Program-made: the position numbers and the translations under genes
Shown: positions 55,264 to 63,525 of the stretch, piece by piece
Layout of the letters: each line of letters opens with the position of its first letter
How positions within the stretch are numbered: position 1 is the stretch's first letter
Notes under the pieces: generated by a model
What the model was told of the DNA's origin: nothing
Seen by the model: the letters and a program-made list of their open reading frames with translations, nothing else
Database searches by the model: none
NCBI GenBank assembly: GCA_020637815.1
Contig: JACKJS010000001.1
Span: forward strand, 1,116,001 to 1,180,000
Direction of reading: 5' to 3'
Origin: Hyphomicrobiaceae bacterium
GTDB taxonomy: Bacteria > Pseudomonadota > Alphaproteobacteria > Rhizobiales > Methyloligellaceae
DNA length: 64,000 nt

Positions 55264-55309
55264 CCATACTTTTTTGTATAGAGAGAGCTGTCAATACAAA
55301 AATGTATGG
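55264..55309. promoter_or_regulatory. Double palindromic operator between the sulfatase and tetR genes
   Basis: CCATACTTTTTTGTATA (55264-55280) and AATACAAAAATGTATGG (55293-55309) are inverted copies, and the ATACA/TGTAT core of each arm is itself a palindrome. The element lies 53 nt upstream of the sulfatase ATG and 9 nt upstream of the tetR GTG, the usual place for a TetR operator controlling both directions. Confidence 0.75.
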
Positions 55310-55318
55310 AGACTGACC

Positions 55319-55894
55319 GTGGTCAAGAAATCTGGCGCGAATGGGCGGCTTACTAGAGACGAGTGGCTTGCCCAAGCGCTCGACATCCTGGCCCACGAAG
55401 GGCAGGCCAAACTAAGGATTGAACTGATCTGCGCTGCGCTCGGCGTAACGAAGGGTAGCTTCTATTGGCACTTCAAAGACCGCGACGACTTCCTGCACAG
55501 TGTCGTCCAGTTTTGGAGCGACCACTTCACTGACCCCGTCGTGGAGCAGGTGACCAGCATGGGTGGCTCGGCCAGAGAGCGGATCAGGCACCTGCTGCGG
55601 GTCGTCTCAGAGGGTCGATTTGCGCGTTACGACGTCAGTATCCGCGCCTGGGCCGCGCAAGACCCAGACCTGCTCGCGGCTATCGTCAAGGAGGTTGATA
55701 AGCGCCGGCTTGCCTTTGTCGCATCCTTGTTCACGGAAGCCGGATTTGAAGAGCCAGAAGCCGACATGCGCGCTCGCAATCTGGTCGCCTATGTCAGCTT
55801 TGAGGAGTCAGTTCTCGCAAAGAGCAGCAAGAAGGCTCGATCCGAACTGCTCAATAGGTTCGGTGACCTCATCACACAAGGCGCAATTGCCTAG
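55319..55894 (+). CDS. TetR-family transcriptional regulator of the sulfatase gene
   Basis: This is 191 residues from GTG 55319. The N-terminal helix-turn-helix has RDEWLAQALDILAHEG, RIELICAALGVTKGSFYWHF and KDRDDFLHSV; the rest is an all-helical ligand domain. The GTG start places the operator palindromes just upstream; an upstream ATG at 55274 would put the operator inside the gene and is unlikely. It probably represses both itself and the divergent sulfatase until a ligand, perhaps the sulfate ester or its product, is bound. Confidence 0.88.
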   Translation: MVKKSGANGRLTRDEWLAQALDILAHEGQAKLRIELICAALGVTKGSFYWHFKDRDDFLHSVVQFWSDHFTDPVVEQVTSMGGSARERIRHLLRVVSEGRFARYDVSIRAWAAQDPDLLAAIVKEVDKRRLAFVASLFTEAGFEEPEADMRARNLVAYVSFEESVLAKSSKKARSELLNRFGDLITQGAIA

Positions 55895-55904
55895 CAGCGC
55901 TCAT

Positions 55905-55973
55905 GTCTTCGGCTGGCACGGAGCGGACAAAGCTTTGGGCGGCTTCTGGGTCCGCTTCTGACCCAGAGCAGAC
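55905..55973. repeat. Bipartite REP-like element, copy 3
   Basis: Halves lie at 55905-55928 and 55950-55973 (GTCCGCT...AGCAGAC), 21 nt apart. It is the close partner of the copy at 53481-53549; together they flank the sulfatase/tetR unit. Confidence 0.75.
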
Positions 55974-56018
55974 TCCGGACAGTCCTGCGTTTGCACTGCG
56001 AGGGCTTCTCTCTTCATA

Positions 56019-56190
56019 TCAGACAGGGGTGCCGCGCAGCCGAGCGCGTGGCTTTGTGTCCGCCGGCATCTCCGTGTCAATCGGCAATGCTATGCCGTCC
56101 GGCGCCAGCGCCTCGACGCACCGAATGCGTTTGTCGACCCGCGCGATCTGGTACAGATTGCCGGCGACAACCGCCCCCAGCAGCTCTTGT
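56019..56190 (-). pseudogene. Orphan C-terminal gene fragment of unknown identity
   Basis: The minus-strand frame reads VVAGNLYQIARVDKRIRC, ALAPDGIALPIDTEMPAD and PRARLRGTPV, then TGA. Its codons are strongly GC-ended, as in real genes here, although the region has no room for a full gene: the plus-strand TTG gene starts at 56205. It looks like the tail of a protein whose front was removed. I do not recognise the family. Confidence 0.4.
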
Positions 56191-56204
56191 GAGGAGAGAA
56201 GATT

Positions 56205-58292
56205 TTGACATCGCCCCTGTTGCAGACAGCGAAATACGCCGCTCTCGCCGTCGCGATCGTATTCGGCGCGGACTCCGCGTCCGGCGAAGAGCTTCTCGAG
56301 GGACGTGTCGAGGTGGGCGGCGCTCCGATTGCCGGGGCGGCGGTGACCGCATGGCTGGCCGGACCGGATGCGCCCCGGAAACTCGCCGAGGCGACGTCGG
56401 ACGACGACGGCAAATACAGCCTGCCCTTGGCCGGCGGAACGGATGACACCGGCGTGCTCTACCTCATCGCAAAGGGCGGCCAAGCGAAGACGGCAGCCGG
56501 CACGGGACCGAACCCGGCCACCGCGCTGATGGCCACGGTGGGGACGAAGGTTCCGGAGCGTGTGACGATCAATGCGTTGACCACGGTGGCCTCCGCGTGG
56601 ACGGGCGCGCAGTTCCTGGACGGCAGCGCCTTCCGCGGGAACGCACTGGGCTTGCGGATCGCCGCGGGCAACGTGCCGAACTTGGTCAATCTCGAAACGG
56701 GTGGCCTCGGGCCAGTCATCGTCGACCCATTGAACGCCCCAGAGACAACGACACTGGCCAAATTCAACACGCTTGGCCTGCTGCTGTCGGCCTGCGTTAC
56801 GGCGATCCCGGACGCCTGCGACAAGCTTTTTGATGCGGCCACGCCGCCGGGCGGGACGGCCCCGACCGACACGCTGCAGGCCGCGCAAAACATCGCCCGT
56901 CACCCGTCGCACAACGCGCAGAAGATCTTCGGCCTGCTGGACGCGTTCTATCCCGTCCCGAAAGGCAAGCGCTATCGCGACGTGGCACTCATTCCCTATC
57001 TCTTCGATGCCCCCAGCGCATGGACCCTGTCGCTGGTCTATGCCGGAGGTGGATTCTACGGGGTGGGCGGCGCCGCGATCGACGTCGAGGGCAATTTCTG
57101 GACCAACAACAACAACTTGGTTGGCTCCCAAACCACGATCTTCCAGCCGTTCGGAGGCGGCAACAGTAAATTCGCACCGAACGGCAAGCCGCTGTCGCCC
57201 GCGATCACGGGCTTTAGCGGTGGAGGGCTAGACAGCCCCGGCTGGGGCATCGGCCTCTCGGCCGACGACAAGGTCTGGGTCACAAACCTGCTCGGCAGCA
57301 CGATTTCCGTTCTGGATCGCAAGACAGGCAAGCCGCTCTCGCCCGACGCCGGCTACAATTTCGACGGCAAGCTCGGGCAGATGCAGGGCCTCCTCGTCGC
57401 GCCAAACGGCGATATCTGGACCGTCGACAATGCAAACAGTCAGATCGTCCACATTCCCGGTGGCGATCCGTCGAAAGGCCGCATCCTGGGGCGGACCGTG
57501 GACGGCAAGCCCGTCGATGGGACGCTAAAGGTCAAGTCGCCCTTCGGTATCGCCATCGACCAGCAGGACCGGATCTGGATCACCAACAGTGGCGGCGACA
57601 CGGTGACCCGGTTTCCGGCCAGCAATCCCGCCGACGCCGAGGAGATCGAGGTCGGTTTCGGTCCCCATGCCATTGCAATCGACAGCCAGGGCAATGCCTG
57701 GGTCGGCAACGTCATCGGGCATCCGGAAACGCGGGAAAAGCTGGATCTAATCGAGCAGACAATCAAGGCCAAGCTCGAGGCACGCAGAGGCACGATGTCT
57801 GCGGACGACATCGCAGCCAACATGTGGATCGATCTGTGGAGTATCGTCAGCGAATACCCTGGCGGCGATATCTCGATGATCGCCCCTGACGGCAAGGTCC
57901 ATGGCCCGTTCAACGGCGGCGGCGCCATCACCGGGCCTTGGGGTGTTGCCATCGACGGTAATGACAACGTCTGGGTCGCGAGTGCCACCAGCCATTCCGT
58001 CACCCAGCTCTGCGGCGTGCGCACCGAAAACTGCCCGCCGGGGCTGAAGACCGGCGATCCTATTACCCCGTCCGAGGGCTATATCGGTGGCCTGCAGATC
58101 GTTTCGCCCATCGCGATCGATCCCGCCGGCAATGCCTGGGTAGGCAATGGTTGGAACGACACGAAGGCGGGTTTCAGCGAGGTGCCGGCCGAAGCGCAGT
58201 CCACTCGGTTTTCCGGGTATACCATCGTGGTATTCTTTGGCGTGGCCAAGCCGGTGAAGACGCCGCTGATCGGGCCGGTGCGAGCGCAGTAG
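56205..58292 (+). CDS. Secreted NHL/SMP-30-like beta-propeller protein
   Basis: This 695-residue protein starts at TTG 56205, supported by GAGGAGAG 6-13 nt upstream. A signal peptide (about 1-26, ending SASG) precedes a carboxypeptidase-regulatory-like beta-sandwich (LLEGRVEVGGAPIAGAAVTAW, about 30-90), a helical region (90-260) and a six-bladed-type propeller (about 270-695) with repeated blades such as GNFWTNNNN, DKVWVTNLLGSTISVLD, GDIWTVDNANSQIV, DRIWITNSGGDTVTRF and GNAWVGN. It resembles virginiamycin-B-lyase/NHL-type propellers. Its function may be carbohydrate or surface binding. It is single, with a REP-like palindrome just after its end. Confidence 0.8.
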   Translation: MTSPLLQTAKYAALAVAIVFGADSASGEELLEGRVEVGGAPIAGAAVTAWLAGPDAPRKLAEATSDDDGKYSLPLAGGTDDTGVLYLIAKGGQAKTAAGTGPNPATALMATVGTKVPERVTINALTTVASAWTGAQFLDGSAFRGNALGLRIAAGNVPNLVNLETGGLGPVIVDPLNAPETTTLAKFNTLGLLLSACVTAIPDACDKLFDAATPPGGTAPTDTLQAAQNIARHPSHNAQKIFGLLDAFYPVPKGKRYRDVALIPYLFDAPSAWTLSLVYAGGGFYGVGGAAIDVEGNFWTNNNNLVGSQTTIFQPFGGGNSKFAPNGKPLSPAITGFSGGGLDSPGWGIGLSADDKVWVTNLLGSTISVLDRKTGKPLSPDAGYNFDGKLGQMQGLLVAPNGDIWTVDNANSQIVHIPGGDPSKGRILGRTVDGKPVDGTLKVKSPFGIAIDQQDRIWITNSGGDTVTRFPASNPADAEEIEVGFGPHAIAIDSQGNAWVGNVIGHPETREKLDLIEQTIKAKLEARRGTMSADDIAANMWIDLWSIVSEYPGGDISMIAPDGKVHGPFNGGGAITGPWGVAIDGNDNVWVASATSHSVTQLCGVRTENCPPGLKTGDPITPSEGYIGGLQIVSPIAIDPAGNAWVGNGWNDTKAGFSEVPAEAQSTRFSGYTIVVFFGVAKPVKTPLIGPVRAQ

Positions 58293-58329
58293 GCAGTTAG
58301 TTCTCATGTGAACGCTCCGAACGGCCACA

Positions 58330-58353
58330 CGTCCGCTCATGGCACTTAGCTGA
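58330..58353. repeat. REP-like palindrome, single copy
   Basis: GTCCGCT, 10 nt, AGCTGAC; 24 nt, 38 nt after the propeller gene. No partner at the usual 21-nt spacing was found. Confidence 0.5.
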
Positions 58354-58578
58354 CATGGCTTCCTCCGCGCCTTCCCGCCGGCGAAATCTGCCCTGCTCGG
58401 CGATCAAAGCGTCCATCGAGGTGCGCGCTCTAGAGACGTCTCGCTGTAGAGCGTCGCGGGGCCGGGTGCAGGGCCTAACTATTGTCAGACTTCCGGCGCG
58501 CGCGTAAAGTCGCAGCCGCTCTGGCCTGCTCGGAGATCTCACAGAAATCGGAGCCGTGAACGGTCCGCATCCTTTTCG

Positions 58579-59004
58579 ATGATCTCATCATTCCGTTCCG
58601 ATGCCTTGAATCGACGGCTCCTCGTTTTCGTATTCGTCGCGTTGGCGGTGGGCAATGCCTTGCTCATCGCGTTGGCGCTGCTCGTGATGTGGCGCGCAGA
58701 GGACGCGGCCGCCGGGCGGGCCTATTGCGTCGAGGTTCCCATCGGGTCGTTCGAATATGGCCCGGTCACACGTCTCCGGGATCTCCTGGCCTACAGCATG
58801 CGGGCGGGTCCCGGTCCCCACGGCGACTATCTGAATTTCCACGCAGTTCTGTTCGCCGAGAGACCGGAGGCGAGAATCGTCAAGTGGGGACAACCTCTCT
58901 ACGAGCGGTTCAACTGGTCCTATCGCCGGCTTCGCTTCGTGCGGATCACTGGTCAGGGTCACGCGGCGTTGGGCGATACGCCCGCGTGCACGCCAGTGCC
59001 GTGA
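58579..59004 (+). CDS. Hypothetical single-pass membrane protein
   Basis: The 141-residue frame has an N-terminal transmembrane helix (about 15-38, LLVFVFVALAVGNALLIALALLVM without the last residues) and a C-terminal periplasmic domain of about 100 residues with CVEVPIGSFEYGPVTRLRDLL and HGDYLNFHAVLF. Amphipathic patterning and GC-ended codons support a real gene. No family is recognised. It stands alone between the propeller gene and the cyclase gene. Confidence 0.55.
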   Translation: MISSFRSDALNRRLLVFVFVALAVGNALLIALALLVMWRAEDAAAGRAYCVEVPIGSFEYGPVTRLRDLLAYSMRAGPGPHGDYLNFHAVLFAERPEARIVKWGQPLYERFNWSYRRLRFVRITGQGHAALGDTPACTPVP

Positions 59005-59306
59005 TTTTTCTCTACGCTGTTGCTTTCACCGTGAGCGTCGGCTGCTCTCGCTACTGCGCGGCGAGAGATGACGCGACCATGCTCGCTCCTCCTCCCTCGC
59101 CATTGCCGGGCTCGTCCCGGCCATCCACTTCTTCGCACATCGAACGGCTCCACTCGTGGAGCCCTGCGAAGTGGCGGCCAAGGCAAAGTCGGGTAGTAGG
59201 TGAGTGCCACGATCCCTAGATCCAATGATGACTCAAAGCGGATATCGGCCCGATCGGCCTAAGATTGTTGTAAGCTTCAGGAGTGTGACCAGGGGCTACA
59301 TCGATC
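59005..59306. other. Intergenic region with two alphaproteobacterial-type hairpins
   Basis: No gene. GCCGGG-CTCGT-CCCGGC (59105-59121) is the kind of CCGGG/CCCGG hairpin scattered between alphaproteobacterial genes, and GGCTCCA-CTCG-TGGAGCC (59146-59163) is a perfect 7-bp stem with a tetraloop. The rest contains the cyclase promoter region, in which I see no clear motif. Confidence 0.5.
59105..59163. repeat. Paired short hairpins (CCGGG/CCCGG type)
   Basis: Two perfect stems of 6 and 7 bp, 24 nt apart; the first has a 5-nt and the second a 4-nt loop. Confidence 0.55.
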
Positions 59307-62300
59307 ATGAGGTGCGCAAGGTGCGACGCAGAAAACGAGGTCACGGCCCGGTTCTGTAGCCAATGCGGAGATGCGCTCGCCACGGATTGTTCGCGGTGTG
59401 GCCATACCTGCCCTCCCGGATCGCGGTTCTGCAATGCCTGTGGAGCGGCTGTCTCCTCCGGCTCGGACATTCCTGACAGCGCGCCCCGTGTGGCGCTGAG
59501 TCGCGCAGCGGACGCCAACTTCATACCCGAGGGCGAGCGCAAGGTCGTAACGGCACTCTTCGTCGACATCATCGACTCGACGGGTCTCTCCAAGGACCTC
59601 GACCCCGAAGAGGCCCGCGCCATCGTCGATCCGGCGCTCGCTTTGATGATCGAATCCGTGCGCCGCTACGACGGCTACGTCGTCCAGTCGACCGGCGATG
59701 GCATATTCGCGCTTTTCGGCGCCCCGCTCGCACACGAAGACCATCCACAGCGTTCGCTGTACGCGGCCTTGCGCGTGCAGCGCGAGATGAGCCAGTTCAG
59801 CGATCACCTGCGCCAAAAGGGACAGAGGCCCCTACAAATCCGAGCGGGCGTCAACACGGGCGAAGTCGTCGTCAGACCGATCCGGACGGGCGAGAGACAC
59901 ACCGAGTACACGCCGATTGGGCACACGGTGAACTTGGCCTCCCGCATCCAGACGCTCGCCAACCCGGGTGCAATCGTCGTCAGCGAAAGCACGCGCAATC
60001 TGGTCGAAGGGTACTTCGCGCTTCGCTTCCTGGGGCCTTCCCAAGTCAAAGGCATCGTCGAACCCATACAGGTCTATGAAGTCGACGGATTGGGGCCTCT
60101 CCGGACGCGGCTGGAGCGCTCCGCCGGCCGAGGCTTGTCCAAGTTCGTCGGTCGCGATCGCGAGAGGCAGTTGTTCGCGGAGACAGCGCGTAGCGCTCAC
60201 AGCGGCGCGGGGCAGGTCGTGGCGGTCGTCGCCGAACCGGGCGTCGGCAAGTCGCGGCTGATCTTCGAGTTGAAGGCTGACGTCGGCGCCAGATGGAAAA
60301 TCCTTGAAGCCTTCGCCGTCTCCCACGGCACGAAGTCGCCATTCGTCCCGATCGTCACCCTCTTGCACGATTATTTCGGCCTGGATCCTTCCGACAGCCC
60401 TGAGGTGCGGCGGGCCAAGGTCGCGGCGCACGTCGAGGACCTCGATCCGGGCCTTGAGGCAGCGCTGCCGTATCTGCACGCCCTGCTGGAGATCGAGGAC
60501 GATCAACAGGCGCTCGGTTCCATGGATCCCCAGCTTCGACTCGCACGCACCATCGATGCCGTCGCCAAGCTCTTCCGAAGCGAAGCCGAGCGACAGCCGC
60601 TGCTGCTGATCGTCGAGGATTTGCATTGGCTGGACGACGAGAGCCAAGCGATCTTGGACGCTGTCGTGAGTTCGCTCGAGAACCTGAGTCTCCTGCTCTT
60701 GGTGAACTTCCGGCCGGAATATCAGCTCAAATGGCGCGGCCAACCGAACCTCCAGCTTTTGCGCCTCGACCCCCTCGATCACGACAACGCCGATCAATTG
60801 CTCTCACACGCGCTTGGGCGTTCCGTCGATCTTGTGCCGCTCAAGCAACTCATCATCGAAACGACGGGGGGTACACCCTTCTTCATGGAGGAGACCCTGC
60901 AGAGCCTGTTCGACGAGGGTGCTCTGGTCAGAGCGGGCGACGGAGTGAAGCTGGTAAAGCCGCTTGAATCGCTGCGGATACCGCCCACCGTTCAGACAAT
61001 CCTCGCAGCGCGCATTGACCGCCTCCGCGGCGAAGAGAAAATGCTGCTCCAAGCACTGGCGGTACTCGGGAGGGAGTTCTTTCTCGGATTGGCAAGACTT
61101 GTGGTTGGCCACTCTGACGCGACGCTCGGGCGCCTCTTCGACAAATTGCAGATCGGCGAGTTTGTCTACGAGCAGCCGTCCATTTCCGATGTCAAGTATG
61201 TTTTCAAGCACGCACTAACACAGGAAGTTGCTTACGGCTCAATTCTGGCTGAGCGACGGAGAAAACTTCACGAGGATGTGGGACGAGCAATCGAGGAACT
61301 ATATCAGAGTACCCTAGAGCAGCACTTCAACGAGCTCGCCCATCACTACTCGCTCAGCGCAAATCGTGAGAAGGCCTTCCAGTATCTCTTGCTCACGGGC
61401 GTGCAGGCGCTGTCGCGTGGCGCAGTGCGGCAAGCGGTGCAAAGTCTCGAAGGAGCGCAGGCGCTCATCGCAGAGTTTCCGGATGGCCCGCAGAAGGACG
61501 CATCCGAACTCAAGGTTCTCAGCGCGCTCGCGACTGCGCTCATCGCGGCGCGCGGCTATGCGGCGCCCGAGGTAGGACCGCACCTGCAGCGCGCCCGTGA
61601 GCTCCGTAGCCGTGTCGACAGTCCGCATGAGGAATTTGCGGTGCTCCGCGGCATGTTCGCATGGCGCGTCGTTCGCGGTGACCTGGATATCGCACTCGCC
61701 CTTGCCAAAGAGGCGGTCGCGATTGCGGACGTCCGGAGCGACCCGGGTATGTGGATGGAAGCGCTCTTCCTCATGGTGGTCGCGAGCTACTACCGGAGCG
61801 ACTTTGTCGAAGTCGAGAAACATACGAGACTCGCGCTCTCGGAATACGACGACGATCCCGAAAGAACGTGGTCATGGGCCATGCGCACCGGTGAGCATGC
61901 CGGTGTTACGCACCGCTGTTACCGGGCCCTCGCGCTTTGGCACATTGGATATGCTGATGAGGCGCAGAGGCTGAACCGCGAGACGTTCGAACTAACGCGC
62001 GCCCTCAGCCATCCATTCAGCGTGGCCTACGCCCTGCACCATAGCTGTCTGCTGCACTATTACCTCGGCATGCCGACACGCTTGAGCGAGTTTGCCAATG
62101 AGCAGGTCCAATTCTGCACTGATCAAGGTTTTCCCCTGTTTCGGGCAACCGGCACGATCTTCGTCGCAACCGCTGCGCTGATTGATGGTGATGCTCATGG
62201 GGCCTTGCCGGGGCTCGTAAGGGGTCTCGATGCCTATCGGAGTACCGGAGCCGGTCTTGCCGTTCCCTATTATTTCGGGCTGTTGGGGGCTGCCCTCATC

Positions 62301-62666
62301 AAGAGCCGTCGACTGAAGGAGGCGGAGGAAGCCTTGGACACGGGGCTCGAAATAGCGATGCAGAATGCAGATCGCTTTCATGATGCAGAACTACATCGAT
62401 TGAAGGGCGACCTTGCACTGAGCCAGGATCACCCTGCTGAAGAGGTTCAGAAGCACTACCAGACCGCATTCGAACTCGCGCACAGCCAACAAAGCAGGGC
62501 GATGGAGCTACGGGCCGCGACAAGTGCTGCCAAGCTCGCCATCGGAGCGGATCGGCCCATCGAAGCGCTCCATCGACTGTCGACGATCCTCTCCCAATTT
62601 GCGGAGGGCTTGGGAACGACTGATGTCACCGAAGCCAGGGCAGTGCTCGGCAGGCACCATTCCTAG
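59307..62666 (+). CDS. Zinc-ribbon / class III cyclase / AAA-type ATPase / TPR signalling protein
   Basis: The 1119-residue cytosolic protein has four parts. Residues 3-46 form a double zinc ribbon (CARC, CSQC, CSRC, CNAC). Residues 75-250 are a class III nucleotide cyclase domain with metal aspartates in LFVDIIDST (Asp87) and STGDGIFALFG (Asp131) and the catalytic Asn/Arg in TVNLASRIQ. Residues 275-560 are a STAND-like ATPase with Walker A AEPGVGKSRL (about 309-318) and Walker B LLLIVEDLHWLDD. Residues 620-1119 are helical TPR-like repeats. Proteins of this build are common in rhizobia and are presumed to make cAMP or to sense through the ATPase/TPR module; whether this one is active cannot be judged. 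It stands alone. Confidence 0.9.
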   Translation: MRCARCDAENEVTARFCSQCGDALATDCSRCGHTCPPGSRFCNACGAAVSSGSDIPDSAPRVALSRAADANFIPEGERKVVTALFVDIIDSTGLSKDLDPEEARAIVDPALALMIESVRRYDGYVVQSTGDGIFALFGAPLAHEDHPQRSLYAALRVQREMSQFSDHLRQKGQRPLQIRAGVNTGEVVVRPIRTGERHTEYTPIGHTVNLASRIQTLANPGAIVVSESTRNLVEGYFALRFLGPSQVKGIVEPIQVYEVDGLGPLRTRLERSAGRGLSKFVGRDRERQLFAETARSAHSGAGQVVAVVAEPGVGKSRLIFELKADVGARWKILEAFAVSHGTKSPFVPIVTLLHDYFGLDPSDSPEVRRAKVAAHVEDLDPGLEAALPYLHALLEIEDDQQALGSMDPQLRLARTIDAVAKLFRSEAERQPLLLIVEDLHWLDDESQAILDAVVSSLENLSLLLLVNFRPEYQLKWRGQPNLQLLRLDPLDHDNADQLLSHALGRSVDLVPLKQLIIETTGGTPFFMEETLQSLFDEGALVRAGDGVKLVKPLESLRIPPTVQTILAARIDRLRGEEKMLLQALAVLGREFFLGLARLVVGHSDATLGRLFDKLQIGEFVYEQPSISDVKYVFKHALTQEVAYGSILAERRRKLHEDVGRAIEELYQSTLEQHFNELAHHYSLSANREKAFQYLLLTGVQALSRGAVRQAVQSLEGAQALIAEFPDGPQKDASELKVLSALATALIAARGYAAPEVGPHLQRARELRSRVDSPHEEFAVLRGMFAWRVVRGDLDIALALAKEAVAIADVRSDPGMWMEALFLMVVASYYRSDFVEVEKHTRLALSEYDDDPERTWSWAMRTGEHAGVTHRCYRALALWHIGYADEAQRLNRETFELTRALSHPFSVAYALHHSCLLHYYLGMPTRLSEFANEQVQFCTDQGFPLFRATGTIFVATAALIDGDAHGALPGLVRGLDAYRSTGAGLAVPYYFGLLGAALIKSRRLKEAEEALDTGLEIAMQNADRFHDAELHRLKGDLALSQDHPAEEVQKHYQTAFELAHSQQSRAMELRAATSAAKLAIGADRPIEALHRLSTILSQFAEGLGTTDVTEARAVLGRHHS

Positions 62667-62682
62667 TGGCGCGTGGCACCAC

Positions 62683-62706
62683 GACTGCTTTTGGCACGGA
62701 GCGGAC
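62683..62706. repeat. REP-like palindrome at the junction with the autotransporter fragment
   Basis: GACTGCT, 10 nt, AGCGGAC; 24 nt. Recognisable autotransporter sequence begins exactly at its right edge. Confidence 0.6.
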
Positions 62707-62919
62707 CTCGTCCCTGCCGCAAGCCTCGCTTTCGCCACCACCGGCATTGGCTTCGACATCGCCGGCGTGCCGCTGGCCGAAGACAGCGCCCTGCTCGATG
62801 CGGGCGTCGACTTCGCGCTGACCGATCGTCTGTCTGCCGGCGTCTCCTACCAGGGCCAATACGCGGACAGCGTCTCCGACAATGCCGTCAAAGGGCGTCT
62901 CACCTGGCTATTCAACTGA
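62704..62919 (+). pseudogene. C-terminal fragment of an autotransporter beta-barrel
   Basis: The frame reads DLVPAASLAFATTGIGFDIAG, VPLAEDSALLDAGVDFAL and GVSYQGQYADSVSDNAVKG, ending LTWLFN. This is the last few strands of an autotransporter barrel, where family members read VPLARDAALVEAGLD and GVSYQGQ, and end in an aromatic. It differs from the two intact autotransporters in this window, so it derives from a third. The front has been lost at a REP-like palindrome. Confidence 0.7.
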
Positions 62920-62925
62920 AGCCGT

Positions 62926-63001
62926 GATGTCCGCTCCTGGCACGAAGCGGGCGTAGCCGGTCGGTGTTCTTTACGCCCGCTTCGCGCCAGAAACAGACAT
63001 C
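62926..63001. repeat. Long inverted repeat / hairpin built from a REP-like pair
   Basis: Arms 62926-62955 and 62972-63001 match at 26 of 30 positions around a 16-nt loop. In a minus-strand transcript all four differences become G-U pairs, giving a continuous 30-bp stem. The arms contain REP-like halves at 62929-62952 and 62975-62998. It may end transcripts from both convergent relics. Confidence 0.7.
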
Positions 63002-63029
63002 GCCTGAATAAGCTTTACCCAGCCGCTTT

Positions 63030-63525
63030 TCATACAAGATCCGGGGGCGCGGAGACGTGCCCAGACAACGGGAACGAGACCGTCAGTAGGCCAAGAGACA
63101 GGGTCGCGAGCGCGTCGAGATCGGGGGCGACGTCCTTGGAGCCGAAGGGAACGATGGCCCCAAATCCGACATTGCCGCCGAGCGCTTCTCCCGGCGCGAC
63201 CCACAGCTCCGACGGCAGATTGTAGTAGACCAGACCGGTGACCTCGGCCGTCGCCCGGACGAGAAGATCGCCTTTGAGATTGAGTTCCCGGGCGGTGGGG
63301 CTGATGTCCTGGAGCGCGACGCCGCCGGCCGATGCGGCGCCGGCGCTGCCTTCATAGAACATGTTCACATCGACAAATTAGGTGCCTGGCGGCGGTACGA
63401 AGCCTGACATGGAGGCTTGGTCCCGAGCGCGTACCAGCCGCCGCATTTTCCGCAGCCTCAGGCGCACGCGCACCGCACCCGCCCCAAACGGCGATCACCG
63501 TAAAGAGTGCCGCGTGGCCTTTCAT
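63030..63525 (-). pseudogene. Broken outer-membrane channel gene (SphA/MetA-pathway type)
   Basis: Starting from ATG 63525 (GGAGG upstream) a signal peptide MKGHAALFTVIAVWGG is readable, but the frame then shifts. In a second frame MSGFVPPPGT is followed by a TAA at 63378-63380 and then FVDVNMFYEGSAGAAS, LPSELWVAPGEALGGNVGFG and AIVPFGSKDV. This is the N-terminal third of outer-membrane proteins of the phenol-degradation MetA/SphA type. At least one frameshift, one nonsense codon and a missing C-terminal part make it inactive. Confidence 0.6.
63374..63387. repeat. Left arm of a 14-bp perfect inverted repeat
   Basis: CAAATTAGGTGCCT, exact complement of 63748-63761. It overlaps the nonsense codon of the broken channel gene. 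Confidence 0.7.

Noticed and set aside
56019..57131. 370-codon minus-strand frame opposite the beta-propeller gene
   Set aside because: The part beyond about 56190 is antisense to a well-supported secreted propeller protein. Only the last 52 codons, outside that gene, look like real coding sequence and were kept as a fragment.
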